A stretch of DNA of 64,000 nucleotides from UBA11986 sp963734955 (GCA_963734955.1 CAVTJO010000006.1:62001-126000); one strand, 5' to 3'. Counted from the first letter of the stretch, positions 1 to 9,847 are shown. The notes: generated by a model not told the origin, from the letters alone. Made by a program: numbers and translations.

Positions 1-967
1 AGCAAAACACTGATGAACCTCGATTCTGAAGAAGAAGGAGCACTGTATGTCGGGTGTTCCGGTGGCAGGGATACCATTGGCACATGGAAAGTGGATTTCG
101 AGAAAGTCCCTGCAAAGCATGTGGCATTGCAGCTCCGCGTTGCCGGACTGAAAGGCGGGCACTCAGGACTGGAGATCGACAAGGGACGGGGCAATGCGAT
201 CAAGATACTCAACAGGGCTTTGATGGTCGTTGAGGAGCTTGGTGGAAGACTCTCGAGCATCGAAGGCGGCAACAAGCACAATGCGATCCCGCGTGAAGCC
301 GAGGCAATCATGTTCGTTCCGAAGAAATATCTGGATACAGCAAAGTCGTTGGTAGCCGAGTTCAACACGGTGGCGAAAGCAGAATTGGCAACTGTCGAGC
401 CGGACCTAACTGTTTCCCTCACAGAAATCAGGCCGAAGGGGAAGGTGATCAAGAAGGGACAACAGAAGAAGCTCTTCCAAACGATTGCTGCGTTGCCGCA
501 CGGCGTTGCGAAGATGAGCGCAGACATACCCGGGTTGGTGGAGACCTCGACGAACGTTGCAGTCATCAGGACCGAGAAGAAAGTCCATCGTACTGGCAAC
601 AAGCCAACGAAGCTCAGTGGCATCGGAGTTGACAGAGATTGCCTATTCGGTCTCGTGCGTGTTCCAGCTTGGCGGGGCAGATGCAAAAACGAGCGATGGC
701 TATCCCGGATGGAAGCCGAACATGAGTTCGGAAATCCTGAAAGTCGCAAAGTCCACGTACAATCAACTCTACAACAAGCAGCCTGAAGTCAAAGCCATTC
801 ACGCCGGACTCGAATGCGGCATCATTGGCGAGCGGTATCCCGGCATGGATATGGTTTCATTCGGTCCGACCCTTGAAGGCGTCCACTCTCCCGACGAGAA
901 GATGCACATTGACACAGTGGAGAAGTTCTGGAACTTCCTGCTGGGGATTTTGAAGAACGTGAACTGA
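1..967 (+). CDS. pepD: Aminoacyl-histidine dipeptidase (M20 peptidase), 5' end missing, frameshifted
   Basis: Hydrolyses Xaa-His and other dipeptides in the cytosol; a di-zinc M20 metallopeptidase. The gene runs in from outside the window, and about 321 residues are visible, roughly the last two thirds of the usual ~480. The zinc-ligand motif NLDSEEEG is at the start, GGHSG follows at residue ~55, and the C-terminus carries HAGLECG and SFGPTLEGVHSP, all typical of PepD. The reading frame changes by one base near 580-582 (run AAA): before it the frame reads ...VIRTEKK, after it SIVLATSQRSSVASELTE, which rejoins cleanly if one A is removed. The ATG at 13 is internal, not the start. The break is probably a sequence error rather than a real pseudogene. 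Confidence 0.9.
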
Positions 968-1065
968 ATGTCATTGCGAATCCCGCTTTAGCGGGATGAA
1001 GCAATCTCGCTCTTGACTATGTCAGAGACTGCTTCGTCGCTGAGAAACGCTCCTCGCAGTGACAT
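968..1065. repeat. Palindromic intergenic element (TGTCATTGCGA type)
   Basis: A 98-base element begins right after the pepD stop. Its ends, ATGTCATTGCGA and TCGCAGTGACAT, are inverted copies with one mismatch. A second stem, ATCCCGC-TTTA-GCGGGAT (980-997), sits inside. The wording (CATTGCGA ... GAAGCAATCTC ... GACTGCTTCGTCGCTGAGAAACGCTCCTCGCA) resembles dispersed palindromic units seen in many bacterial genomes. Whether it recurs in this genome cannot be seen here. Confidence 0.7.
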
Positions 1066-1093
1066 GTGGGTTCCTTTGCATCATCCTCATCAT

Positions 1094-1128
1094 CAGCGCC
1101 ATCGACCTTCGATGGCGCTGTCGTTTTG
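1094..1128 (+). terminator. Rho-independent terminator after pepD
   Basis: A perfect 12-bp stem (CAGCGCCATCGA / TCGATGGCGCTG, 1094-1105 and 1109-1120) with a 3-base loop is followed by TCGTTTTG. It lies 127 bases past the pepD stop and ahead of the next plus-strand gene. The rest of the 967-1272 gap shows nothing else I can name. Confidence 0.75.
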
Positions 1129-1271
1129 CGCAAAAGGGTCTTCCCTCCTGTCCGACTGGGGCTTCTGTATTGTTTCTTCCCTCAATTTTCTTATCTTTTC
1201 ACAGCTTTTTCGTTTGAGCTTCAGCCCGGTTGCACGCCACATTGTTTCTCATATTCCGGAGAAGGATCCGA

Positions 1272-2607
1272 ATGGACACGACGAACACTGTTGATACGCA
1301 CTGGTTTCATCCCGCCAAACGCGCCTATCGCTACACCATACTCTTCTTCGTGGCAATCCTCACCTTCGGCAGCTACTTTGCGTATGACAGCGTTGGCGCC
1401 ATTGCTCCGACGCTCATCGAGAAGCTTGGACTCGACCGCGAAGCAATCGGCCAGATGTACACATTGTACAGTGTTGCTGCGATCCTCTCTGTGTTCATCG
1501 GTGGACTTCTTATCGACAAGGTCGGCACACGCCGGGCGAGTTTGCTGTTCTCCGGTCTGGTGACACTCGGGGCGGCGATTGTGGCGTTTGCTCCCAATGT
1601 CTGGGTCCTCTACTTCGGACGTTTCATCTTCGGTTGGGGGTCCGAATCTCTTGTTGTGGCACAAAGCGCAATCTTCTCACGATGGTTCAAGGGGAAGGAA
1701 CTCGCGTTCGCATTTGGCGTCGGACTGACGTTGAGCCGGCTGGGTACACTCTTCAGCTTCAATACGGAAGCACTTGATCGCGGAATACTTCGGAAACTAC
1801 AGCTACGCATTGTGGGCTGCAGTGATTTTCTGCATCGTGTCGTTGCTTGCGAATTTCGTGTACATCGCTATGGATCGCAAAGGAGAAAAGGCTCTCAGGC
1901 TCACTGAGGAAGGCGGCGGCGACAAGATTGTGTTTGCCGATATCAAGAAGTTCAACAACTCGTACTGGTACGTCACGCTGCTTTGCCTGACATTCTACTC
2001 GGCGATCTTCCCGTTCACTTCGCTCTCAACGGACTTCTTCAATACCAAGTACGGTCTGCCCATGACCGCGCCGAGTGAGGGCGGATTCTTCTACCAGGTC
2101 TTCTACAATATCTTCCATATGTTCACGACAGCCGGGGGAACGACAACCATCATCATCTTTGCCTCGATGGTGTTTGCGCCCTTCTTCGGTCAACTCGTTG
2201 ACAAATTCGGACGTCGGGCGTCGGTGATGGTTCTTGGTTCAGTTCTCATGGTTCCCGCGTTTTTGATGATGGCGTTTACCATGGTGGCACCTGCGATTCC
2301 CATGATCGTGCTTGGTGCGGCGTTCGTCATGGTGCCTGCTGCAATGTGGCCCTCCATTCCGCTGATTGTGGAGAAGAATCGTGTCGGTACGGCATTCGGT
2401 CTGACGACGATGATCCAGAATATCGGTCTGGCGTTGTTCCCGTGGCTCAACGGCTTGCTGCGGGACATGACTCATGACTATACCGCCAGCATGGTGATGT
2501 TCTCGATGCTTGGAATTGTCGGCCTCACATTCGCCGTGCTGCTGAGGCGGGCAGATGGTCGTGAAGGTGGCCATCTGGAACGGGCCGAACGGGAAGTCGT
2601 TGCGTAG
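1272..2607 (+). CDS. Major facilitator superfamily transporter, frameshifted
   Basis: An inner-membrane secondary transporter of about 444 residues, substrate unknown. Hydrophobic segments are spread along the whole length, with the MFS loop signature DKVGTRRASLL after the second helix and a related DKFGRRASVM in the second half, as expected for a 12-helix protein. The start is the ATG at 1272, preceded by GGAGAAGGA. The frame breaks near 1774-1775: upstream reads ...FSFNTEAL, downstream IAEYFGNYSYALW. Removing one T from CACTTGATC restores one continuous protein. It stands alone between a terminator and a DUF2203 gene, so context gives no substrate. Confidence 0.85.
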
Positions 2608-2646
2608 CCATAAAGCGTCAGGTCGTCGCTCAAGAGGTTCCCCGAC

Positions 2647-3042
2647 ATGGCTAAGCATGTTCATACAAAGCACTTCACCCTGGAAGAGGCGCGCAAGGAG
2701 CTTACGTCGGTTCACGCTGCGGCCAGCAGGATGGTCGAGCTGAAGCGCATTCTTGACCTAATGGGATGGGATGTGTTTCGCCACAGGTACTTCGGCGGAA
2801 GAGGTCCGAACGGTGATGGGACATTCCCGAAAGAGATGGAAACGCTCGTGGAAATCATGAAGGGACTGGATGAACGCGGCATCATCGTCAAGAGTATTGA
2901 TGAAGGACTGATCGACTTCCCCCACCTGCGTGGGAACGGCGAAGAAGTGTACCTGTGCTGGAAGATTGGTGAAGACGATATTCTCTTTTGGCATCGAATT
3001 GCTGATGGATTTTCCGGAAGAAAAGGTGTCGACCAGTTGTAG
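2647..3042 (+). CDS. DUF2203 family protein
   Basis: A 131-residue cytosolic protein. It matches the small DUF2203 family: an N-terminal FTLEEARKEL, a central region containing KGLDERGIIVKSIDEGLIDFP, and a C-terminal EEVYLCWKIGEDDILFWH ending with the usual GFSGRK. The function of the family is not established. The start ATG is preceded by AAGAGG. Its last 17 bases overlap the likely GTG start of the next gene, so the two are probably co-transcribed. Confidence 0.85.
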   Translation: MAKHVHTKHFTLEEARKELTSVHAAASRMVELKRILDLMGWDVFRHRYFGGRGPNGDGTFPKEMETLVEIMKGLDERGIIVKSIDEGLIDFPHLRGNGEEVYLCWKIGEDDILFWHRIADGFSGRKGVDQL

Positions 3043-3695
3043 TGTTTGCATTTGGCATGCACGTCGCCTTCAAGTCCGACTGCTCCTTGCCACCCTCGTG
3101 GTTCTGTTTGCGAGAGTTCATCATGGGTACTCACAGACGGAGACCGGTCAATTTCACTGGAGCGTCAAAACTCTCGTGCAGTTTCAGCAGCGTCTCCATC
3201 CTTCGTTGAAGGCTCAGGATGTATACAAACTCTTCTACCAGGCGGCATTCGGGGTGGAGCACATTCTTACCGATTCATCGGAGGTTGCCTCGTACCTGAC
3301 TCGTGAACTCGCAAGCGTGGATTCTGCCATTGCTGGCGAGCCTCTTTTGGAACGGATTTCCATTGAGAATGACGTCGTGCGGGTGAACCTCAGGCCTTTC
3401 AAGCACTTAAACCTTGGCCCCGCGTTGCTTGTCAAAGCAATGTTCAGGTCCGCCAGCGAAACCACTCCTGACACCCTGATGTTCTACCGTATGTGGAATG
3501 AGTTCTCGTCGTTGGTGAGATTTGGATTACTGGAGTTTCCCACGGATGACCTTCAGAGTATGGAGCGCAAAGGTGACCAAGGGAGTGATTGAACCTGTGC
3601 ATCATTCGGCTGAATACGCGGAACACAACCGGCCTTCCTACCGGGTGGTCAGGCGTGACGTTTTTGAATCAGTATTTGGAGAGTTGAATCAATGA
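3026..3695 (+). CDS. Exported protein of unknown function with HHS..Y motif, frameshifted
   Basis: About 222 residues after correction. The likely start is the GTG at 3026, with GGAAG just upstream. Residues ~14-37 form a signal peptide (RRLQVRLLLATLVVLFA ... SQ). The mature part contains KLFYQAAFGVEHIL and RVNLRPFKHLNL. The frame shifts near 3572-3573 (GG): the original frame ends in ERKGDQGSD, whereas the next frame reads KVTKGVIEPVHHSAEY followed by NRPSYRVV and ends at 3695. The second version looks like real protein, and I recall similar HHS ... P.YRVV endings in uncharacterised bacterial proteins. It overlaps the efflux adaptor start by four bases. No function can be assigned. Confidence 0.6.
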
Positions 3696-5059
3696 AGAAG
3701 CGAAAGCTCTGGATGACCGTTGGCGGTATCATCGCCGTTCTGGCAGTTGTGTTTTTCTTTATCGCCAGCGGGAGGAATGACAAGATCACATACCGGTTCG
3801 ATAAGGTTGATATGGGCGATGTTATCGTGAGCATCAGTGCAACCGGTACATTGAATGCCGATACGACCGTGCAGGTGGGTTCACAGGTCTCGGGACGAAT
3901 CGCAAAACTCTATGCTGATTTCAACAGTGTCGTGAAGAGGGGGCAACTCCTTGCACAACTCGACCCAACGTTCTTACAGGCCGCGCTTGACCAGGCGAAG
4001 GCGGGAGTATTCAGGGCCCGTGCGACACTCAATCAGGCGGAGCGGGATCATAAGAGAAACACGGATTTGTTCGCGAAGACGTTGATTTCACAGGCTGACA
4101 TGGATGCGTCCCTGACGAATTATGAATCCGCTCAGGCGGGTCTCAAACAGGCAGAGGCTGCCCTTGAGGGGGCGGACGTAAGTCTTCGTTACGCTACGAT
4201 TACTTCACCCATCAGCGGTGTCGTCATCTCGCGAAATGTCGATGTGGGGCAAACAGTTGCTGCCAGCCTCTCTGCACCCACGCTCTTTGAAATTGCAAAC
4301 GATCTGAAGAAAATGCAGGTGCAGGCCAGTGTCGATGAAGCAGATATTGGCAACGTGAAAGTCGGCCAGATAGTGACATTTCGAGTTGACTCTTACCCCG
4401 AAGACACGTTTGAGGGGGTGGTGAGCCAGGTGCGACTTGCCCCGGTGATTACGCAGAATGTCGTCAACTATACGGTCATCATCGATGTTGCCAATCCCGG
4501 ACTGAAGCTGATGCCCGGGATGACGGCCACTGTGTCAATTGAGGTAGACAAGAGGGAAAATGTTCTTCGCGTTCCCATCCAGGCAATTCGATTTACTCCT
4601 CCTGATGAACCGAAAGAGAGTTCGACCCGGCGTGGTGAGGTAGATGGTAGCAAGACAAGGGAAGAGGCGCCAACAGATTCCTCGAAGGAGATTCGTTTAT
4701 CGAAGAAGGGCGAGCGCGCAACCCAGGACTCTGGCAAAAGTGGGCGGATGAAAATGTGGCATACAAAGTCGTCGCAGGATTCAAGTCACGGGGAACGCGG
4801 TCCGAAGAACACTTCGAGCAGTAATATTAGTCGGGCAAAAGTCTGGGTAATGCAGGATGGAAAACCCAAAGCGATCTCGGTTGTCAGAGGTTTGATGAAT
4901 ACACAGTATGTGGAAATTGTGGAAGGTGGGATTAAAGAAGGCGACCAGGTAATTATTGGAGCAATCGGGGGGCAGACACAAGTTGCATCGGGCGCGCAGA
5001 ATCCGTTCCAACCGAGAATGCCAGGCGGTGGTGGTGGTGGCGGCAGGAGAGGGTTCTAG
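3692..5059 (+). CDS. Efflux periplasmic adaptor (HlyD/MacA family)
   Basis: A 455-residue membrane-fusion protein that would bridge an inner-membrane ABC permease to an outer-membrane channel. One N-terminal membrane anchor (residues ~8-26) is followed by a barrel-sandwich half (VQVGSQVSGRIAKLYADFNSVVKRGQLLAQLDP), an alpha-hairpin (~95-165), the second half-motif SPISGVVISRNVDVGQTV, and a beta-barrel domain. Between residues ~305 and 390 lies a long, charged, Ser/Lys-rich low-complexity stretch that ordinary MacA proteins lack. The C-terminus is glycine-rich. The permease starts two bases downstream. No ATPase gene lies between or beside them, which is unusual for a MacAB-type pair. Confidence 0.88.
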   Translation: MKKRKLWMTVGGIIAVLAVVFFFIASGRNDKITYRFDKVDMGDVIVSISATGTLNADTTVQVGSQVSGRIAKLYADFNSVVKRGQLLAQLDPTFLQAALDQAKAGVFRARATLNQAERDHKRNTDLFAKTLISQADMDASLTNYESAQAGLKQAEAALEGADVSLRYATITSPISGVVISRNVDVGQTVAASLSAPTLFEIANDLKKMQVQASVDEADIGNVKVGQIVTFRVDSYPEDTFEGVVSQVRLAPVITQNVVNYTVIIDVANPGLKLMPGMTATVSIEVDKRENVLRVPIQAIRFTPPDEPKESSTRRGEVDGSKTREEAPTDSSKEIRLSKKGERATQDSGKSGRMKMWHTKSSQDSSHGERGPKNTSSSNISRAKVWVMQDGKPKAISVVRGLMNTQYVEIVEGGIKEGDQVIIGAIGGQTQVASGAQNPFQPRMPGGGGGGGRRGF

Positions 5060-5061
5060 CC

Positions 5062-6279
5062 ATGCGACTTCTTGAGACAATTCGGATTGCCATTGATTCT
5101 CTTCTTCGGCAGAAAACCCGGGCCATTCTCACAATGCTTGGTATTATTATCGGCGTGGGTGCAGTCATCGCCATGGTTGCCGTTGGGCAGGGAGCCCAAT
5201 CCGCTGTTGAGGCACAGATCGCAAGTCTGGGGACAAACATGCTCATGATAATTCCCGGGGCGACATCTCAGGGTGGTGTGAGTGCGGGCGCGGGGATGGC
5301 AGTTTCGCTCAAGGATGACGATGTGGAGGCAATTCGCGACCGATGTCCCGCGGTTGATGCAGTGAGTCCTGCTACACGCACGGGACGCCAGGTTGTCGCA
5401 GGCAGCCTCAACTGGAGCACGTCTGTCCAGGGTGGCAACGTTGACTACTTCAAGATCAGGGATTGGAAGCTGCAGGACGGCGGGTATTTCACAGACCAGG
5501 ACGTGCGTGGTGCGACGAAGGTATGTGTAATCGGCCAGACAATTGTGGACAATCTCTTCCCGGGTCAGGATCCGGTGGGACAGATGATCCGGATCGCCAA
5601 ACTCCCATTTAAAGTTGTTGGCACGCTGCAACCCAAGGGTCAGAACGCGATGGGACAGGATCAGGATGATCTGATCATTGCTCCATTCCCGACGGTTCAG
5701 AGAAAGATTCAGGGGATCGATTGGGTGAGCATGATTCTCGTTTCTGCCGTGTCAAAACAGGATATCCCTGAGGCACAGGCGCAGATCTCTGACTTGCTCC
5801 GGATACGCCATCGGTTACAGCCTTGGGAGGACAATGACTTTACGATCCGAAACCAATCCGATATTGCCAGTGCCGCCACCGCAACATCCAGTATCATGAC
5901 GGTGCTATTGGGCAGTATCGCTTCGGTATCCTTGATCGTCGGCGGCATCGGGATCATGAACATCATGCTCGTGTCGGTCACGGAACGTACACGCGAAATC
6001 GGTATTCGCATGTCCATCGGCGCCCGGAAGAGCGACATTCTGCAGCAATTCCTCATTGAGGCCGTTTCATTGAGTGTTCTCGGTGGATTGATCGGTGTTG
6101 CCATCGGTCTTATGAGTTCCAATCTCATCTCCAAGCTTGCCGGCTGGCCAGTGTTTGTGTCCGTAAGTTCTGTGACACTGGCATTTCTATTCTCTGGCTT
6201 GGTTGGGGTCTTCTTCGGTTTTTATCCTGCACGCAAGGCCTCGTTGCTCAGCCCCATTGAGGCCCTGCGGTACGAGTAG
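5062..6279 (+). CDS. MacB-like ABC transporter permease (FtsX/MacB fold)
   Basis: A 405-residue inner-membrane permease. The first helix (RQKTRAILTMLGIIIGVGAVIAMVAVG) is followed by a ~230-residue periplasmic MacB_PCD domain (about 45-275), then three C-terminal helices with the family signature GIGIMNIMLVSVTERTREIG and GARKSDILQQFLIEA, ending ARKASLLSPIEALRYE. It is the permease half only: the ATPase that E. coli MacB carries in the same chain is absent here and no separate ATPase gene is in the window. It is translated two bases after the adaptor, clearly in the same operon. Confidence 0.9.
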   Translation: MRLLETIRIAIDSLLRQKTRAILTMLGIIIGVGAVIAMVAVGQGAQSAVEAQIASLGTNMLMIIPGATSQGGVSAGAGMAVSLKDDDVEAIRDRCPAVDAVSPATRTGRQVVAGSLNWSTSVQGGNVDYFKIRDWKLQDGGYFTDQDVRGATKVCVIGQTIVDNLFPGQDPVGQMIRIAKLPFKVVGTLQPKGQNAMGQDQDDLIIAPFPTVQRKIQGIDWVSMILVSAVSKQDIPEAQAQISDLLRIRHRLQPWEDNDFTIRNQSDIASAATATSSIMTVLLGSIASVSLIVGGIGIMNIMLVSVTERTREIGIRMSIGARKSDILQQFLIEAVSLSVLGGLIGVAIGLMSSNLISKLAGWPVFVSVSSVTLAFLFSGLVGVFFGFYPARKASLLSPIEALRYE

Positions 6280-6359
6280 CAAGCTGCTGTTTGGCCAAGT
6301 AGGTTCTGAATCACGCCTCTTGCTTTTCTCCGCGCCTCTGCGGTTATTTCTTTCAACAC

Positions 6360-8380
6360 ATGCCCATCTTCAAACTCAAATCCGATTTCAAGCCCAGCGG
6401 CGACCAGCCTGAAGCGATCAGGCAGTTGACGGAAGGCGTCATTCGAGGCGACAAGTATCAGACCCTCCTCGGCGTCACGGGAAGCGGTAAGACGTTTACC
6501 ATCTCCAACGTCATCGCCAGCATCGACAGGCCCGTTCTCGTCATGTCCCACAACAAGACTCTTGCGGCGCAGTTGTACAGCGAGTTCAAGGGATTTTTCC
6601 CGAATGACGGGTCGAGTTCTTCATCAGCTACTACGACTACTACCAGCCGGAGGCTTATGTCCCAACGTCTGATACGTACATCGCCAAAGATGCCTCGATC
6701 AATGATGAGATCGACAGGCTGCGTCTCAGGGCAACAAGTGCGTTGTTGAGTGGAGACAGGAACGTCATCGTGGTGGCATCGGTCAGTTGCATCTACGGCA
6801 TCGGCGCGCCGGAGGAATGGGCGAACCAGATTGTGGTGATCAGGAAAGGTGAGCGGATTGAGCGCAACCAGCTTCTCCGCAGGCTGCTGGATATCTACTA
6901 CATGAGGAATGATTTTGAATTTGTCCGGGGGACGATGCGCGTGCGGGGAGATGTGGTTGAAGTGATTCCAGCATACGAGACCGAAGAGGCGATCCGCGTC
7001 GAGTTCTTTGGGGATCAGATCGAACGGATATCATACATCAATGCGGTTGACGGCAAGGTCATTGGCGAGACGGACTATGAAGTGATCTATCCTGCGAAAC
7101 AGTTTATCACTTCGAAGGAAACGCTTGCCCGTGCGTTCAAAGGAATTGAAGAGGAACTGGAGGAGCGTCTGATCGAACTCCGTCGACAGAACAAGCTTGT
7201 CGAGGCGCAGCGGCTGGAACAGCGGACGCGGTTCGACCTTGAGATGTTGCGTGAGGTCGGGTATTGTTCAGGCATCGAGAATTATTCCCGTCATATTGCC
7301 GGACGGCCGCCGGGCTCGCGCCCCGCGTGTCTGCTCGATTACTTTCCTGATGACTTTCTCCTGGTGATCGATGAATCACATGTGACTGTTCCCCAGGTGG
7401 GAGGAATGTATCACGGTGACCGTTCCCGCAAACTGACTCTTGTTGACTACGGCTTTCGACTTCCGTCGGCACTCGACAACCGTCCGCTGACGTTTGATGA
7501 GTGGGAGCAGATGGTGAAGCAGGTGATTTTTGTCAGCGCAACGCCGGGCGACTACGAGCTTGAGAAATCCAAGGGTGTCGTGGTCGAACAGGTGATTCGC
7601 CCGACCGGCCTTGTCGATCCCGAGGTCGAGATTCGTCCCGTGAAGAACCAGATCGACGATCTGATTGCCGAGATTCGGACGCGCGCTGGCAAAAAGGAGC
7701 GTGTGCTGGTCACGACTCTAACCAAGCGAATGGCGGAAGATCTGACGGATTACCTCGTTGATATCGGTGTGAAGGTCAGGTACATTCACTCGGAAGTCGA
7801 TGCTCTCCAGCGTGTGGAGATCCTGAGAGATTTGCGCCTCGGCGATTTCGATGTGCTCGTGGGTGTGAACCTGTTGCGCGAGGGTCTGGATTTGCCGGAA
7901 GTCTCACTTGTAGCGATCCTCGATGCTGACAAGGAAGGCTTCCTCCGATCGGAGAAGTCGCTGATTCAGACTGCCGGACGTACTGCGCGTAACCTGAACG
8001 GCAGGGTGATTCTCTATGCAGATACCGTCACCGGCTCCATGGAACGCATGATGGACGAAACAAAACGGAGGCGGGTAAAGCAGGTCGAGTACAATACAGA
8101 ACATAACATATCACCGCAGACAGTCTACAAGACCGTGAATGAAGTCCTTGCTGCAACCGCCGTGGCCGATGTCAAGGCCGCACGGGATGCCCGTCGCGAG
8201 AGGGCGAAGATGCCGATGGTGGCGGAAAGCGTCATCAAGTATCTGACGGCGGACCAGCGAAAGGATCTCATCGAGGAACTGCGCACGGAAATGATGAAGG
8301 CTTCAAAGGATCTGGAGTTCGAGCGTGCCGCCGACCTCCGCGATGAAATTGCGAAGCTTGAGGCGATGGGGAAGAAGTAG
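6360..8380 (+). CDS. uvrB: Excinuclease ABC subunit B, frameshifted
   Basis: The damage-verifying helicase of nucleotide excision repair; it works with UvrA and UvrC on DNA. The length after correction is ~673 residues, normal for UvrB. Walker A GVTGSGKT is at ~38-45 and MSHNKTLAAQLYSEFKGFFP follows. The DEAD-like box is in DDFLLVIDESHVTVPQ, the helicase motif is in TAGRTARNLNGRVILYAD, and a C-terminal UVR domain carries LRDEIAKLE. The frame breaks at 6609-6611: GACGGGTCGAG needs one more G to read DGVEFFISYYDYYQPEAYVP. The second half is intact from there. The flaw is most likely a miscalled G run. Confidence 0.93.
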
Positions 8381-8508
8381 TTGTGTCTGTGTCATTCTGA
8401 ACGAGCGAAGCGAGCGAAGAATCTGATTGAGCCAAGAAGCGCTCGTCATGTTGATGTTGGTAGCAGGGGGCTGCCGTGCATTAACATAGGGATGACATGA
8501 AAACCATC

Positions 8509-8650
8509 GTCAGGTTGAGCGAGCCGCTGTTTTGCAGTGGCGAGTCGAAACCTGTCATGGGCCGGAATTTCACTACATGGTTTAGATTACCGGGTTCATG
8601 TTTCGACTCCCTCACGGCTGAGGGGCGCCGTTTCGGTCGCTCAACATGAC
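8509..8650. repeat. 142-bp palindromic element
   Basis: The ends GTCAGGTTGAGCGA and TCGCTCAACATGAC are inverted copies with one mismatch. Inner arms GAGTCGAAAC and GTTTCGACTC are perfect inverted copies. It lies in the 366-base gap between uvrB and comF; the start of that gap (from ~8393) also holds a GTCATTCTGAACGAGCGAAG-type unit. It shares wording with the elements at 9498, 9645, 31121, 56325 and 57628. No coding potential is seen. Confidence 0.7.
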
Positions 8651-8746
8651 TTAGGGTCCGTCAGGTCATCGCTGCCACCGCGAGGCGCCGGCGATTCCGC
8701 ATGAAGGGTTTCCTCAGAGTAAGCATTGTCCACAATCAGAAGCTCC

Positions 8747-9472
8747 ATGTTGAGTACAAGCTCCACGCTCAAATCTCTCATCCGCCCTTTCCTCGAATTC
8801 GTCTATCCGCCGACATGCTTTGTGTGCGAAGCGCTCCTGGAAGGTGGACGCAGCCGTGTGTGTTCAGCCTGCTGGTCAACCATTCGTCGCATCAGTCACG
8901 ATGATTCACTGTGTCGGGAGATGCGCGAGCGTTTGACCCGGCCTCAATCCATTGCCAATCTCATTTCTCTCTATCACTTTGAGAAAGACGGCACACTCCA
9001 GGCCATCATCCATCAATTGAAGTACGATGGCATGACGGTTCTGGGCCGGGAACTTGGGAGAAAGCTTGGGGAAAAGCTCTTGAAGGAGGTGCCTGATCAT
9101 TCCATTGATGGCATCGTTCCTGTTCCACTGCACTCCACAAAGCTTCGAGAGAGAGGGTACAACCAAAGCGAATACATTGCCCGGGGAATTCGAGATGCAA
9201 CGGGAATCCCGGTCTATACGTCGTTACTCAAGCGACACAAGTACACGTCGTCGCAGACCAAACTTACCGCCTCCGAGAGGAGAGAAAACGTCGGCGATGC
9301 GTTTTGCGTGAACAAACGATCGTATGAGAAGATAAACCAGAGATCTTTTCTCGTCGTGGACGATGTGATCACGACCGGCTCAACGATTGAAGCTTGCGCA
9401 GAAGTTCTAATGGCCCATGGAGCGAGTTCTGTTATTGGTAGCTCGGTTGCGCTTGCCGAGCGGACAGTGTAA
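8747..9472 (+). CDS. comF: ComF family phosphoribosyltransferase-like protein
   Basis: About 241 residues. ComF proteins have a phosphoribosyltransferase fold and are linked to DNA uptake or processing. An N-terminal zinc-ribbon-like cysteine set (PPTCFVC ... VCSACW) is present. FHFEKDG-like sequence, PVPLHSTKLRERGYNQSE, and the PRPP-binding motif VVDDVITTGSTI near residue 210 are family hallmarks. I chose the ATG at 8747; an in-frame TTG at 8726 would add seven residues, and neither has a strong ribosome-binding site. Repeat elements sit on both sides, so it is probably a single-gene unit. Confidence 0.85.
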   Translation: MLSTSSTLKSLIRPFLEFVYPPTCFVCEALLEGGRSRVCSACWSTIRRISHDDSLCREMRERLTRPQSIANLISLYHFEKDGTLQAIIHQLKYDGMTVLGRELGRKLGEKLLKEVPDHSIDGIVPVPLHSTKLRERGYNQSEYIARGIRDATGIPVYTSLLKRHKYTSSQTKLTASERRENVGDAFCVNKRSYEKINQRSFLVVDDVITTGSTIEACAEVLMAHGASSVIGSSVALAERTV

Positions 9473-9497
9473 CGGACTCGCATGCTCCAACCTAATG

Positions 9498-9618
9498 GTC
9501 ACACTGAGCGACTAAATCGGTCGAACGTCGTGGAGTCGAAGTGTGACTGTTTTTGTTCAGAACATCTTTCGACTCCCTCCACCGGGTTTGCACTGAGATG
9601 TCGGTCGCTCAAGATGAC
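9498..9618. repeat. Palindromic element, GTCACACTGAGCGA family
   Basis: It starts GTCACACTGAGCGAC and ends GTCGGTCGCTCAAGATGAC. Internal inverted wording includes GGAGTCGAAGTGTGAC and TTTCGACTCCCTCC. It is the first of two such units in the 450-base gap before gap. Confidence 0.6.
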
Positions 9619-9644
9619 GTTTGTGTAATCTGGAGAATACCTCA

Positions 9645-9694
9645 GTCACACTGAGCGATTCATGCGTCTCAACCTTGTGGAGTCGAAGGGTGAC
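9645..9694. repeat. Short copy of the GTCACACTGAGCGA element
   Basis: Fifty bases beginning GTCACACTGAGCGA and ending GGAGTCGAAGGGTGAC. GTCACACT pairs imperfectly with AGGGTGAC to form a hairpin. It looks like a half-length relative of the unit at 9498. Confidence 0.55.
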
Positions 9695-9759
9695 AAGGGC
9701 GATTCCTCCTACCTGAGTCGATTCATCACTGTCGTGAAGTTGACCCAACTTGCGTCGAG

Positions 9760-9823
9760 GTCAAACATGGAAAGCATGTTTGACTCGACTTCGTCGAAGT
9801 CAAACCTAGAAGTCAGGTTTGAC
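9760..9823. repeat. Two adjacent hairpins upstream of gap
   Basis: The first has arms GTCAAACATG / CATGTTTGAC (9760-9769, 9775-9784), 10 bp perfect with loop GAAAG. The second has arms GTCAAACCT / AGGTTTGAC (9799-9807, 9815-9823), 9 bp perfect. CTTCG-TCGAAG lies between them. Both share the arm GTCAAAC. The right arm of the second hairpin contains most of the likely -35 box of the gap promoter. Confidence 0.7.
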
Positions 9824-9847
9824 ATTCAAACCAATTCTTGATACCTT
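9819..9847 (+). promoter_or_regulatory. Candidate sigma-70-type promoter for gap
   Basis: TTGACA (9819-9824), a 17-base spacer, then TACCTT (9842-9847), about 75 bases before the gap start codon. The -35 is perfect and the -10 is moderate. The overlap with the hairpin arm could be chance or regulatory. Confidence 0.45.

Noticed and set aside
6360..8380. Programmed frameshift in uvrB
   Set aside because: The site lacks a slippery heptamer with a downstream structure, and six other unrelated genes show the same kind of single-base break.
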